Shown here: piece by piece, positions 27,025-35,347 of the stretch | How positions within the stretch are numbered: the stretch's first letter is position 1 | Layout of the letters: each line of letters opens with the position of its first letter | From: DASQHL01 sp963843685 | Lineage (GTDB): Bacteria; Chloroflexota; Dehalococcoidia; DSTF01; JACRBR01 | Length of the DNA stretch: 64,000 nucleotides | Reading direction: 5' to 3' | Assembly: GCA_963843685.1 (NCBI GenBank) | Contig: CAWJLO010000009.1 | Location: 47,269 to 111,268, forward strand | The notes under the pieces: model-generated | Databases searched by the model: none | The model's input: only the letters and a program-made list of their open reading frames with translations | Told to the model about the DNA's origin: nothing | Position numbers and translations under genes: made by a program

Positions 27025-27678
27025 ATGGCCGACGCCGAACTCGCGCGATTCATCGACCGGTTCACCATCGAGTACGTGCGCGTGTACGCGCACCCGATCG
27101 ACCGCGTGTGGCGCGCGATCACGGACCCCGCGGAGTTCCGCGTCTGGTTCATCGCCGGCACGCTCGACGCACAGACCGGCGGCGCCTACCGGTTCGGCGA
27201 CGACCACTTCAGCGGCGTCGTGGTAGAGGCCGAGCCGCCGACGCTGATCCGCTTCGCGGGCCCAACGGACGAAGCGGGCTACTTCCTGTACGAGCTCTCC
27301 GAGGCCGAGGCCGGAACGCGGATGCGCTTCGTGCAGCACTTCCCGCCGGGCGGCGACTACAGCGAAACGCCCGACGACCTCGGAGGCGACCTGCCGGGCG
27401 GTCCCGGCACGCCGTGGAAGCCGGCCTTCGTCGGCGGCTGGGACGAGTTCTGGGACGCGCTCGGTGACTTCCTGGACGGCGTGCCGGTCGGTAGTCGCCT
27501 GCCCGACACCGAGTTCAGCACGCTGGCGACCGCCTGGACGAAGAAGATGGCGCGGATGGGCGCCTTCACGCCAAAGGCGGCGGAGCGCGCCGCCCTCAGC
27601 CTGCGACGGCACGAGCGCTGGAACGACCTGAACAAGATCTACCGGGAGCACATCAAGGCGACACTGCCGCCGGTCTAG
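27025..27678 (+). CDS. SRPBCC (AHSA1-like) domain protein
   Basis: A 217-residue protein. The first about 150 residues form an AHSA1-type START/SRPBCC hydrophobic-ligand fold: RVYAHPIDRVWRAITDPAEFRVWF, GGAYRFGDDHFSGVVVEAEPP and RMRFVQHFPPGG. The C-terminal about 60 residues are helical and charged. The ligand is unknown. Cotranscription with the ArsR gene is almost certain (1-nt gap). Confidence 0.85.
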   Translation: MADAELARFIDRFTIEYVRVYAHPIDRVWRAITDPAEFRVWFIAGTLDAQTGGAYRFGDDHFSGVVVEAEPPTLIRFAGPTDEAGYFLYELSEAEAGTRMRFVQHFPPGGDYSETPDDLGGDLPGGPGTPWKPAFVGGWDEFWDALGDFLDGVPVGSRLPDTEFSTLATAWTKKMARMGAFTPKAAERAALSLRRHERWNDLNKIYREHIKATLPPV

Positions 27679-27715
27679 TGCACGTGCCCGCGCTGGCAAG
27701 CGCACGCTGGTTCGA

Positions 27716-28510
27716 TCACCGCTCCAGGTGACGTCGCAGCGCGGCGTTGAACAGATCCGGCCGCTCGTACTGCGGCGAGTGGCCGGCCTGCGGGATGATC
27801 TGGACGACGCAGCCCGGGATCAGCTCGCCCATCCGCTGGATGGCGCGCAGGAACGCCGCGTCCAGCTCGCCGCAGATCGCCAGCACGGGCATGCGCAGCG
27901 TCTCGAGGCGCCCGCGCGTCCCCGGCCACGCGTCGATCCCGCGCGCGATGCCGATGAAGGCGTCGACTGACATCTTCGACAGCCGCTCGCGCTCTTCCGC
28001 CGCCCGCTCCTCGGTCATGAACGGCGGCCGGGGCGCGTTCGCGCCCATCGCCGCGACGGCCGCCATCCCCTGCTCCTCGGCAATCTGGTGGCGCCGCGCG
28101 TTCCACCGCGCCAGGCGCTCGTCCGGCGTGCGACGGTGCGCGAAGCCGGTGTCGAACAGCGTGAGCGTCGCGATCCGCTCCTGCGACCGCAGCGCGATCT
28201 CCTGCGCGATAGCGCCGCCCATCGAGTGGCCGACGAGGTGGTATCGCTCGAAGCCGACGTGGTCGATCAGCTCCTCGACGTCGCGCGCCATCCGGTCAAT
28301 CGAGTACGCGGCGCGGTCGGCCGGCGCCTGTGACTTGCCGTGGCCGCGATGATCCATGACCAGCACGCGGTGCGTCGGCGCGAACTCCGCGATCTGGAAT
28401 CGCCAGTCCGTGACGTCGCCGGTCGCTCCGTGCACCAGCACCAGCGGGTCGCCATGCTCTCCGTGCCGCTCGTAGTAGAGTTCGAGTCCGTCGATGATGG
28501 TTGTCGTCAT
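27716..28510 (-). CDS. Alpha/beta hydrolase
   Basis: A 264-residue hydrolase: LVLVHGATGDVTDW (oxyanion region), the nucleophile elbow VGHSMGGA and the catalytic His in PQAGHSPQYERPD. It resembles the 3-oxoadipate enol-lactonase-like family. Substrate unknown. Its start overlaps the tsaE stop by 4 nt, so it is translationally linked to tsaE and thiL. Confidence 0.88.
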   Translation of the reverse strand: MTTTIIDGLELYYERHGEHGDPLVLVHGATGDVTDWRFQIAEFAPTHRVLVMDHRGHGKSQAPADRAAYSIDRMARDVEELIDHVGFERYHLVGHSMGGAIAQEIALRSQERIATLTLFDTGFAHRRTPDERLARWNARRHQIAEEQGMAAVAAMGANAPRPPFMTEERAAEERERLSKMSVDAFIGIARGIDAWPGTRGRLETLRMPVLAICGELDAAFLRAIQRMGELIPGCVVQIIPQAGHSPQYERPDLFNAALRRHLER

Positions 28511-28986
28511 GCTTTCCCGCCTCTGCGGGGCGTGAGCCGCCGCGCCAGCTCCGCGTATCGGTCACCCACACCCTCGATCTCGATCGTGCGGCCGCTCGCG
28601 CCGTCGTAGGCCAGCCGCACCAGTAGGTGCTCCTCGGGCAGCTCGTTCGGCGCGCGCTCCGGCCACTCGATGACGAGCACGCCGCGCGCCGCCAGCTCGT
28701 CGAGCGCCAGCTCCGCCACCTGAGCCGGATCCTCCAGCCGGTAGAGGTCGGCGTGGAAGAGGCGCAGCGGCTCACCCTCGTACTCGTTCATGATCACGAA
28801 CGACGAGCTCTTGATCGGGTCCGCCACGCCCAGCCCCTTGCCGATGCCCTGCGCGAGCACCGTCTTGCCTGCGCCCAGCTCGCCGGACAGGAGCACCACG
28901 TCGCCCGCCCGCAGCCGCCGGCCGATGCGCTCGCCGATCCGCCGCGTCGCCGATGGCGTCGTCGTGTGCAGTGCGATCGCAGTCAC
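28507..28986 (-). CDS. tsaE: tRNA threonylcarbamoyladenosine biosynthesis ATPase TsaE
   Basis: A 159-residue P-loop ATPase of the t6A37 tRNA modification complex (with TsaB and TsaD). The Walker A loop is LLSGELGAGKTVLAQG. LFHADLYRLEDPAQ and VLVIEWPERAP complete the family pattern. The GTG at 28986 overlaps the thiL stop codon (GTGA); an ATG at 29001 adds five residues. tsaB is elsewhere in this window. Confidence 0.9.
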   Translation of the reverse strand: MTAIALHTTTPSATRRIGERIGRRLRAGDVVLLSGELGAGKTVLAQGIGKGLGVADPIKSSSFVIMNEYEGEPLRLFHADLYRLEDPAQVAELALDELAARGVLVIEWPERAPNELPEEHLLVRLAYDGASGRTIEIEGVGDRYAELARRLTPRRGGKA

Positions 28987-29972
28987 GCCAGGTGGTCCCA
29001 ACCGCGCTTCGCCAGCCGCACCTCACGACCGGCCGCGTCCAGTACACGCACGCCCGCGCCCTCGCGCATCACGCCGACGATCGGCAGCGGCGTCCCCAGC
29101 ATCACCTCCGCCCGCTTCAGCACGTCCTCCGGCGCCACGACGATCAGCTCATAATCCTCGCCGCCCGTCGCGGCCAACGTCACGGCATCGTCCGGGAATG
29201 TCGCGAGAAGCGCGTCGTCCAGCGGCACCTTCGGCAGCCACAGCTCCGCGCTCAGCCCGCTCGCCTCGCACACGTGCCCCAGGTCCTGCACGAGCCCGTC
29301 GCTGATGTCGATGGCGCACGCCGCCCCGGCGGAGACCGCGGCGCGACCGGCGTCGACGCGCGGATGCGGCCGCATGTGGCGCGCGATCAGCCGCTCCGCC
29401 GCGTCCGTGCGGGCGACGCCCTCCGTCAGCACGCGCAGTCCCCCGGCCGAGCCACCGAGCGACCCGGTAACGGCAATCGCATCACCTGCACGCGCGCCGT
29501 CACGCCGCAGCAGCGCCGGCGTGCCCTCGCCGCGCGTCGCCGCATCGCCCGAGAGCGCGACCGTGATCGTGAAGGCCGGCGATGCGACGACGTCCCCGCC
29601 GGCCACGGTCACGCCATAGGTATCCGCGCACTCTCGCAGGCCCGCGTACAGCTCGTCGACGTCCCCCACGGGGGTCTCCGGCGGCACGCACAGCGTCACG
29701 AGCGCGAACGACGGCGCCGCACCCATGGCTGCCACGTCGCTGACGTTGACGGCCAGCGCCTTCCAGCCGACATCGCGCCACGCGACCTCCCCCGGGAGGA
29801 AGTGCACGCCGGCGACCATCGTGTCCGTCGTCGCCACGGCAAAGCCGGCGTCTGAGCGCCACACCGCGGCGTCATCGCCGATGCCGGCGACCAGACGCTC
29901 GTCGCCGGGCTCGCCCAGCGCCTGCCGCAGCCGCTCAATCAGCCCGAATTCACCGAGATCGCGCACGTTCAC
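28983..29972 (-). CDS. thiL: Thiamine-monophosphate kinase
   Basis: A 329-residue ThiL that phosphorylates thiamine monophosphate to the diphosphate. Metal-binding and active-site parts are GIGDDAAVW, TTDTMVAGVHFLPG, NVSDVAAMGA, VAGGDVV and IDISDGLVQDL. The open frame extends far upstream, but that part is antisense to the metallophosphoesterase. GTG codons at 29978, 29972 and 29966 are all possible starts; 29972 fits the family N-terminus. It precedes tsaE with a 4-nt overlap. Confidence 0.92.
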   Translation of the reverse strand: MNVRDLGEFGLIERLRQALGEPGDERLVAGIGDDAAVWRSDAGFAVATTDTMVAGVHFLPGEVAWRDVGWKALAVNVSDVAAMGAAPSFALVTLCVPPETPVGDVDELYAGLRECADTYGVTVAGGDVVASPAFTITVALSGDAATRGEGTPALLRRDGARAGDAIAVTGSLGGSAGGLRVLTEGVARTDAAERLIARHMRPHPRVDAGRAAVSAGAACAIDISDGLVQDLGHVCEASGLSAELWLPKVPLDDALLATFPDDAVTLAATGGEDYELIVVAPEDVLKRAEVMLGTPLPIVGVMREGAGVRVLDAAGREVRLAKRGWDHLA

Positions 29973-30002
29973 GCGCACAGCGTACCGGCTGCGACTCGAT
30001 GC

Positions 30003-30008
30003 TACGAT
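30003..30008 (+). promoter_or_regulatory. -10-like box (TACGAT) 6 nt before a start codon
   Basis: TACGAT ends 6 bases before the ATG at 30015, with no ribosome-binding site between. This is the spacing expected for a leaderless mRNA. Confidence 0.5.
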
Positions 30009-30014
30009 TGCGGC

Positions 30015-30749
30015 ATGCGCATCGCCATCGTCTCCGACGTCCACGCAAACATCGAGGGGCTGACGGCCGCCCTCCGCCATGCCGAGAGCGCCGGCGTGCT
30101 CGATGAAGTCTGGTGCCTCGGCGACATCGTCGGCTACGGACCGGAGCCCGGTGCCGTCATCGCCGAGCTGCGCAGGAGAGCGCTCACGGCGGTAGCGGGC
30201 AACCACGATCGCGCGGCGACGGGGCTGATGGACTTCGACGAGTTCAACCCGGCAGCGGCCAGCGCCGTCCGCTGGACCATGGGCAAGCTCATCCACGACG
30301 AGCACGACTTCCTCGCCGGCCTGCCGCTCACGCTCGTCAGCGGGGACTTCTCGCTCGCGCACGGCAGCCTCCGCGACCCCGTGTGGGAGTACCTCCTGAC
30401 GCCTGAGCAGGCCGACGCGCAGTTCGCGCGCCAGACCACGCCGTACTCGCTCGTCGGCCATTCCCACATCCCGTTCTGGTTCGAAGAGCAACCGGGCCGG
30501 GGCGCCGAACTCCACCGCGCATCCGACGGCTCGACCCTCCAGCTCGGCGAGCGCCGCCTGATCATCAACCCCGGCAGCACCGGCCAGCCTCGCGACGGCG
30601 ACCCGCGCGCGTCGTACGCCCTCTACGATTCGGCCACCGCCAGCGTGACGTGGCACCGCGTGGAATACGACATCGCCGCCACGCAGGGCAAGATGCGAGG
30701 GGCGCGGCTCGACGCGTGGCTCATCGAGCGGCTGGCGGTGGGACGGTGA
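30015..30749 (+). CDS. Metallophosphoesterase (YfcE/MJ0936-like)
   Basis: A 244-residue calcineurin-like phosphoesterase. The metal ligands are in DVHANIEGL, LGDIVGYGPEPG, GNHDRAA and GHSHIPFW. Such enzymes are usually broad-specificity phosphodiesterases; the physiological substrate is unknown. It starts an operon with a GNAT protein, holB and ricT. Confidence 0.92.
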   Translation: MRIAIVSDVHANIEGLTAALRHAESAGVLDEVWCLGDIVGYGPEPGAVIAELRRRALTAVAGNHDRAATGLMDFDEFNPAAASAVRWTMGKLIHDEHDFLAGLPLTLVSGDFSLAHGSLRDPVWEYLLTPEQADAQFARQTTPYSLVGHSHIPFWFEEQPGRGAELHRASDGSTLQLGERRLIINPGSTGQPRDGDPRASYALYDSATASVTWHRVEYDIAATQGKMRGARLDAWLIERLAVGR

Positions 30750-30812
30750 GCGTCCATCATCGAGCTCGCGGCTCGCGATGACGCGACGGCCATCCAGGCC
30801 ATCGACCCGCGC

Positions 30813-31175
30813 GTGCAGGACACACCCGGCCGCCGCGAATTCCTCGAACGCGCGGCCGCGGCCGGCGAGTGCTGGCTCGCGCGAGAAGGCGCCGATATCG
30901 TCGGGTTCGCCGTATTCGACCGTTCGCTGTACGATCAGCCGTTCGTATCGCTGCTGTACGTCGTCCCGGAACAGCGGCGAAACGGCATCGCCACGGATCT
31001 GATGCGCCACGTCGAGTCGATCTGTCCCGGCCGAAAGCTGTTTACGTCGACCAACGAGTCGAACACGCCGATGCAGCGGCTCTGCGAACGCCTCGGCTAC
31101 GTCCGCAGCGGCTGGATCGAGAATCTCGACGAAGGCGACCCGGAGATCATCTACTTCAAGAGGCTGTCGCGATGA
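30813..31175 (+). CDS. GNAT family N-acetyltransferase, start probably lost to a base change
   Basis: A 120-residue acetyltransferase ending in the pattern VSLLYVVPEQRRNGIATDLMRHVE...GYVRSGWIENLDEGDPEI. The readable frame begins at a GTG at 30813, but protein-like codons (IIELAARDDATAIQAID) lie upstream to about 30756 without a start. Removing one C near 30755 would join a GTG at 30746, overlapping the previous stop codon. The gene is therefore probably about 143 residues. Its stop overlaps the holB ATG. Confidence 0.78.
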   Translation: MQDTPGRREFLERAAAAGECWLAREGADIVGFAVFDRSLYDQPFVSLLYVVPEQRRNGIATDLMRHVESICPGRKLFTSTNESNTPMQRLCERLGYVRSGWIENLDEGDPEIIYFKRLSR

Positions 31176-32245
31176 CGTGGACACTCGTGGGCCAGGAGCA
31201 GGCGGTGGCGGCGCTCACGAGCGCGGTGGCGAACGGCCGCGTTGCCCACGCCTACCTCTTCGCCGGGCCGGCGCACGTCGGCAAGACGCTCGCCGCAACG
31301 CAGTTCGCCCAGCTCCTCAACTGCACCGGCGCCGAGCCGCCTTGCGGCCGCTGCCGTCAGTGTGAGCGCATCGCCTCGCACTCCCATCCGGACGTGGAGT
31401 TCGTCGGCATCGGCGGCATGTGCGACGAGAGCGAGCACAAGCACTCCGCCGACGACTCGCGCTCTATCCGCGTCTGCCAGGTGCGCCGCGTCCAGCATCT
31501 CGTCACGCGCGCGCCGTTCGAGGGCCGCTGCCGGGTGGTGATCTTCGAGCCCGCGGACACGCTCGAAGCGGTCGCCTCCAACGCGCTGCTCAAGACGCTG
31601 GAGGAACCGCCGGACAACGTCGTGATGATCCTGATCACCGACCGCGAGGAGCTGCTGCTGCCGACGATCCGCTCGCGCGCCCGCCGCATCGCCTTCAACG
31701 GACTGCCCCAGCGCGCGATCGAGCAGACGCTGCGCACGCGCTGGGACGCCGAGCCGTCACGCGCCGCCGAGCTGGCCCGCCTCGCCGGGGGCCGCCTCGG
31801 CTGGGCGGTGGCCGCCTTGCGCGACGAGCGGGTGGTCGACATCCGTCGCGAGGCCGTCGACGCGGCACAGGCGCTCGCCTCCGCGCCACTCGCAGAGCGT
31901 TTCGCCTTCGCCGGCGAGCTGGGAGGCCGCTACACGCGCGACCGCGCCGGCGTCCAGGCGACGCTCGAAGCATGGCAGGAGTGGTGGCGCGACATCCTGC
32001 TGATCGCGGCCGGCCGTCACCAACAGGCGCTCCACCGCGAGCGATTGGACAGCCTGCGCGCGCTCGCGTCACAATGCGACGTCGCGGCAGCCGTCCGCGC
32101 CCTCCGCGCCATCACCGATGCACGCCAGCAGCTCGTAGAGAACGCGAGCCCGGTGCTCGCGCTGGAGGTGATGATGCTGGCGCTGCCGGAGCTGCGTCCG
32201 AACGCCGTCTCCGACCGCATCCGCGGCCAGGCGGCACGACGATAG
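31172..32245 (+). CDS. holB: DNA polymerase III subunit delta-prime
   Basis: A 357-residue clamp-loader subunit. The AAA+ P-loop is GPAHVGKT and a four-Cys zinc module is CTGAEPPCGRCRQC. LLKTLEEPPDNVVMILIT and the arginine-containing sensor IRSRARRIAF follow. The ATG at 31172 overlaps the preceding stop (ATGA). ricT follows 34 nt later, the same holB-ricT order as in Bacillus. Confidence 0.93.
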   Translation: MTWTLVGQEQAVAALTSAVANGRVAHAYLFAGPAHVGKTLAATQFAQLLNCTGAEPPCGRCRQCERIASHSHPDVEFVGIGGMCDESEHKHSADDSRSIRVCQVRRVQHLVTRAPFEGRCRVVIFEPADTLEAVASNALLKTLEEPPDNVVMILITDREELLLPTIRSRARRIAFNGLPQRAIEQTLRTRWDAEPSRAAELARLAGGRLGWAVAALRDERVVDIRREAVDAAQALASAPLAERFAFAGELGGRYTRDRAGVQATLEAWQEWWRDILLIAAGRHQQALHRERLDSLRALASQCDVAAAVRALRAITDARQQLVENASPVLALEVMMLALPELRPNAVSDRIRGQAARR

Positions 32246-32279
32246 ACCGCGCGAGGGCCGTGGGCCCCGAGGAGCACAC

Positions 32280-33368
32280 ATGAGTGACAGCCAGCGCATC
32301 CCTGTGGGCGTGCGTTTCAAGGAAGCCGGCAAGGTCTACTACTACGACGCCGGCGAGCACAGCCTCGACGTCGGGAACTACGTCGTCGTCGACACCTCCC
32401 ACGGGCTCGAGATCGGGCGCGTCGTCGTCTCGCCGGACCAGGTGATCGCCAGCGAGATCAAGGAGTCGCTCAAGCTCATCGAGCGGATCGCCACGCCGGA
32501 AGACCTGGCACAACAGCGTGAGCTCCGCGAACGCGCCGAGGGGCAGCTGCGCGAGGCGAAGCACCAGGTCGCCGAGGACGAGCTGGACCTCCAGATCGTC
32601 TCAGGCGAGTACGACCTCGCCGGCACGCAGCTCACCTTCTACTTCACCGCCGCCGACCGTGTCGACTTCCGGCCGCTCGTCCGCGACCTCTCGTCCCGCT
32701 TCGGCACGAAGGTGCAGATGCTGCAGGTGGGCGAGCGCGACCGCGCCAAGATCATCGATGGCTACGACGTCTGCGGCCAGCGCCTCTGCTGCGCGTCGTG
32801 GCAGACGTCGTTCCCGTCCGTGTCGATCAAGATGGCGAAGGAGCAGGACCTGCCGCTGAACCCGCAAAAGATCTCAGGCGTCTGCGGCCGCCTGTACTGC
32901 TGCCTGACGTTCGAGTACGAGGGCTACCGGGAGCTGCGCGGCCAGATGCCAAAGGTCGGCACGATGGTCTCGACGCCCGTCGGCGAGGCGAAGATCAACA
33001 GCATCAACGTGCTCAAGAAGACGGCGCGGCTCTGGCTCACCGACCAGAAGCAGGTCGTCGAGATGCCCGTCGTCGACCTGCAGATGCAGTACGGCCTCAC
33101 GGTCCGCCCGATGGAGCTGGTGCGCGAGATCGAGGCGCCGCTCAAACAGGAGCGCCCGGAAGCCGCAGCGCCGGCGGCCGAGGCGGAGGGCGCAGGCGAG
33201 GCGCCGCAGCCAGCGGGAGCACCCGGCGAGGGCGGCGCAAAGCGTCGCAGGCGCGGACGGCGCGGCGGGCGCCACCGCCGGCGCGAAGGCGAAGAAGGCG
33301 GAAACGATACTCCTCGAGCGTCAGAGGGCAGCCCGCCCGGTCCGCCACCAGGACCGCCGCAGGCGTAG
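32280..33368 (+). CDS. ricT: PSP1 domain protein RicT
   Basis: A 362-residue PSP1 protein. In Bacillus, RicT (YaaT) forms the Ric complex with iron-sulphur clusters and helps RNase Y-dependent mRNA processing. The cysteine motifs CGQRLCCASW and CGRLYCCLTF near residues 170-215 match this group. The last about 70 residues are a Pro/Ala/Gly/Arg-rich tail with basic clusters (KRRRRGRRGGRHRRRE), which differs from the core and may bind RNA or protein. No sporulation genes are visible. Confidence 0.9.
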   Translation: MSDSQRIPVGVRFKEAGKVYYYDAGEHSLDVGNYVVVDTSHGLEIGRVVVSPDQVIASEIKESLKLIERIATPEDLAQQRELRERAEGQLREAKHQVAEDELDLQIVSGEYDLAGTQLTFYFTAADRVDFRPLVRDLSSRFGTKVQMLQVGERDRAKIIDGYDVCGQRLCCASWQTSFPSVSIKMAKEQDLPLNPQKISGVCGRLYCCLTFEYEGYRELRGQMPKVGTMVSTPVGEAKINSINVLKKTARLWLTDQKQVVEMPVVDLQMQYGLTVRPMELVREIEAPLKQERPEAAAPAAEAEGAGEAPQPAGAPGEGGAKRRRRGRRGGRHRRREGEEGGNDTPRASEGSPPGPPPGPPQA

Positions 33369-33376
33369 AGACGCGC

Positions 33377-34321
33377 CTAGCGCGTCCGCGGGTCCAGCGC
33401 GTCCCGCAGCCCGTCGCCCAGGAACGTGAAGCAGAGCATCAGCACGGCCACGCCGCCGGCAGGGAAGACCACACTCCACACATTCCTCTGGATGTACGAG
33501 TAACCCTGGTACACCAGTCCGCCGAGGCTTACGGCGGGCGGAGGGATCCCCAGCCCGATAAACGCCAGCGCCGCCTCGGCGAAGATCGCGATCGGGATGC
33601 CGAACGTCAGTGCCACGATTACCGGCCCGAGCGTGTTCGGCAGCATGTGCTGGAACACGATGCGCCAGCGCGTCGCGCCCACCGCGCGCGCGGCAAGTAC
33701 GAAGTCGCGTTCAGCCAGCGAGAGCATCTGTCCACGCACCAGCCGCGCGATCGTCGTCCAGTTCACCATCGCGATAGCGAAGATGATGAGCACCTTCGGG
33801 TTCGTCAGCACCGGGATGTTGCGGCCGATGAGGATCGAGCGGATCAGGATGATGAACAGCAGATCCGGGAAGGCGTAGGTGATATCGGTGATCCGCATCA
33901 GCAGATTGTCGGTGATCTTGCCCCCCAGCGCCGCCAGCGCGCCGACGAGGCAGCCGATGATGAGCACCATCGCCTGCGTCCCGAGCCCGACTTCGATGGA
34001 CGTGCGTATGCCCTCCAGGACTCGCGCCCAGAGGTCTCTGCCGAGCTGGTCGGTGCCGAACCAGTGCGTCAGACGCCGGAGCCGCCTGCTTCGCCGCGGC
34101 CGAGTAGTCCTGATCGTTCGGATGCGTACCGCCCGAACGGGTAGACGTGCGCCCCGATGAACGCCATGGTGGCGACAAGCGACCAACAGGACCAACGCCG
34201 CCATCGCCAGCCGGTTGCGTGTCAGGCGGTGCCAGGCATCGCCCCACAGCCCGCGGGTCTTGCCGAGCTGCCAATCGCCCTCAAATAGCTGCTCCGTCGT
34301 CGTGATCGTCGTGGTCGCCAT
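33377..34321 (-). CDS. Oligopeptide/dipeptide ABC transporter permease (OppC-type), small internal frame scramble
   Basis: A 314-residue permease with the binding-protein-dependent signature at about residue 200 (GATRWRIVFQHMLPNTLGP). Normal helices follow. Between about 34070 and 34190 the frame gives an Arg-rich stretch (RIRTIRTTRPRRSRRLRRL) where HWFGTDQLGRDL should directly follow a loop. Two compensating indels explain this, since the alternative frame contains PNDQDYSAAAKQA. It is coupled to the OppB-type gene by a one-base overlap. Confidence 0.88.
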   Translation of the reverse strand: MATTTITTTEQLFEGDWQLGKTRGLWGDAWHRLTRNRLAMAALVLLVACRHHGVHRGARLPVRAVRIRTIRTTRPRRSRRLRRLTHWFGTDQLGRDLWARVLEGIRTSIEVGLGTQAMVLIIGCLVGALAALGGKITDNLLMRITDITYAFPDLLFIILIRSILIGRNIPVLTNPKVLIIFAIAMVNWTTIARLVRGQMLSLAERDFVLAARAVGATRWRIVFQHMLPNTLGPVIVALTFGIPIAIFAEAALAFIGLGIPPPAVSLGGLVYQGYSYIQRNVWSVVFPAGGVAVLMLCFTFLGDGLRDALDPRTR

Positions 34322-35277
34322 CAGCGGTACCGAATCCTAGGATCGACGACGGCGTACGACAGATCGACAGCCAGATTCGCCACCGTGACGATGAGCGTGT
34401 AGAACAGCGTGCTTCCCATGATCATCGCGTAGTCGCGCCGCACCACGGCCGTCACGAACGCCCTGCCGATGCCGGGGATGTTGAACATCGTCTCGATGAT
34501 GAACGAGCCGGTCACGAGCGCGGCGAAGATCGGTCCGATGAGGGTAAGGATCGGGATCAGCGCGTTCTTGATGGTGTGTCGCAGCACGACGCGGTTCTCG
34601 CGCAGGCCCTTCGCCCGGGCCGTCCGGATGTAGTCCTGATGCAACACCTCCAGGACGCTCGCACGCGTGACGCGGGCGATGTACGCCGCCGGAAGCACGC
34701 TCACGGCCACCACCGGGATCACGAGCTTCCGCCAATCCCACGACGATGACTCGAAGATGTGATGCCAGGTGATCGGCCCACCCCACCCCAGCAATTTCAG
34801 CCAGTGCAGGTCGACGGCGAAGAAGATCGCCAGGAACGCAGCCATGATGAAGTTCGGTACGCTCGCGCCGATGGTGGCGAAGAGCACGCCGAGATAGTCA
34901 AGCGGTCCGTTCTGATTGAGCGCCGACAGCGTGCCCAGCACGATTCCCACGACGATCGCCACCACGAATCCCATGACGCCCAGCTGGGCAGTCACGAAGA
35001 AGCCGTCCTTGATCAAGGTGGAAACGTCGCGGTCTCCCTGGAACGAGAGTCCCAGGTCGCCGTGGGAAGCATCCCACAGGTAGAGGGCGTACTGCTCGTA
35101 CAGGGGCTTATCCAGGTGATATCGGCGGTTGAGCGCCGCGTTCACCGAGGGCGGCACCGCCTTGTCCTGTGTGAACGGCCCGCCCGGCACGGCGTGCATG
35201 AGGAAGAACGTCAGCGTCGCCACCGCCCAGAGGACCGGGACGATCCACAGGACACGGCGCACGGTGTAGGCAGCCAT
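34321..35277 (-). CDS. Oligopeptide/dipeptide ABC transporter permease (OppB-type)
   Basis: A 318-residue inner-membrane permease. The N-terminal helix is RRVLWIVPVLWAVATLTFFLMH. The TMD signature is KGLRENRVVLRHTIKNALIP (EAA-like) and the end is IVTVANLAVDLSYAVVDPRIRYR split across the last helix. It imports peptides or similar solutes with the partner permease and the binding protein upstream. No ATPase gene follows in the window. Confidence 0.93.
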   Translation of the reverse strand: MAAYTVRRVLWIVPVLWAVATLTFFLMHAVPGGPFTQDKAVPPSVNAALNRRYHLDKPLYEQYALYLWDASHGDLGLSFQGDRDVSTLIKDGFFVTAQLGVMGFVVAIVVGIVLGTLSALNQNGPLDYLGVLFATIGASVPNFIMAAFLAIFFAVDLHWLKLLGWGGPITWHHIFESSSWDWRKLVIPVVAVSVLPAAYIARVTRASVLEVLHQDYIRTARAKGLRENRVVLRHTIKNALIPILTLIGPIFAALVTGSFIIETMFNIPGIGRAFVTAVVRRDYAMIMGSTLFYTLIVTVANLAVDLSYAVVDPRIRYR

Positions 35278-35347
35278 TCAGCAGCGGGAGCGGCACAACG
35301 TGAAGTCGTGCCGCTCCCTGCTCCTCTCTCTTGCTAGCGCAACCGCG

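Noticed and set aside
28983..31184. 733-codon minus-strand frame
   Set aside because: Only the first 330 codons from 29972 are thiL; the upstream 400 codons are the shadow of the metallophosphoesterase and GNAT genes.
32280..33368. Sporulation gene cluster
   Set aside because: RicT is named for a Bacillus sporulation phenotype, but it is widespread in non-spore-formers and no other sporulation gene is present.
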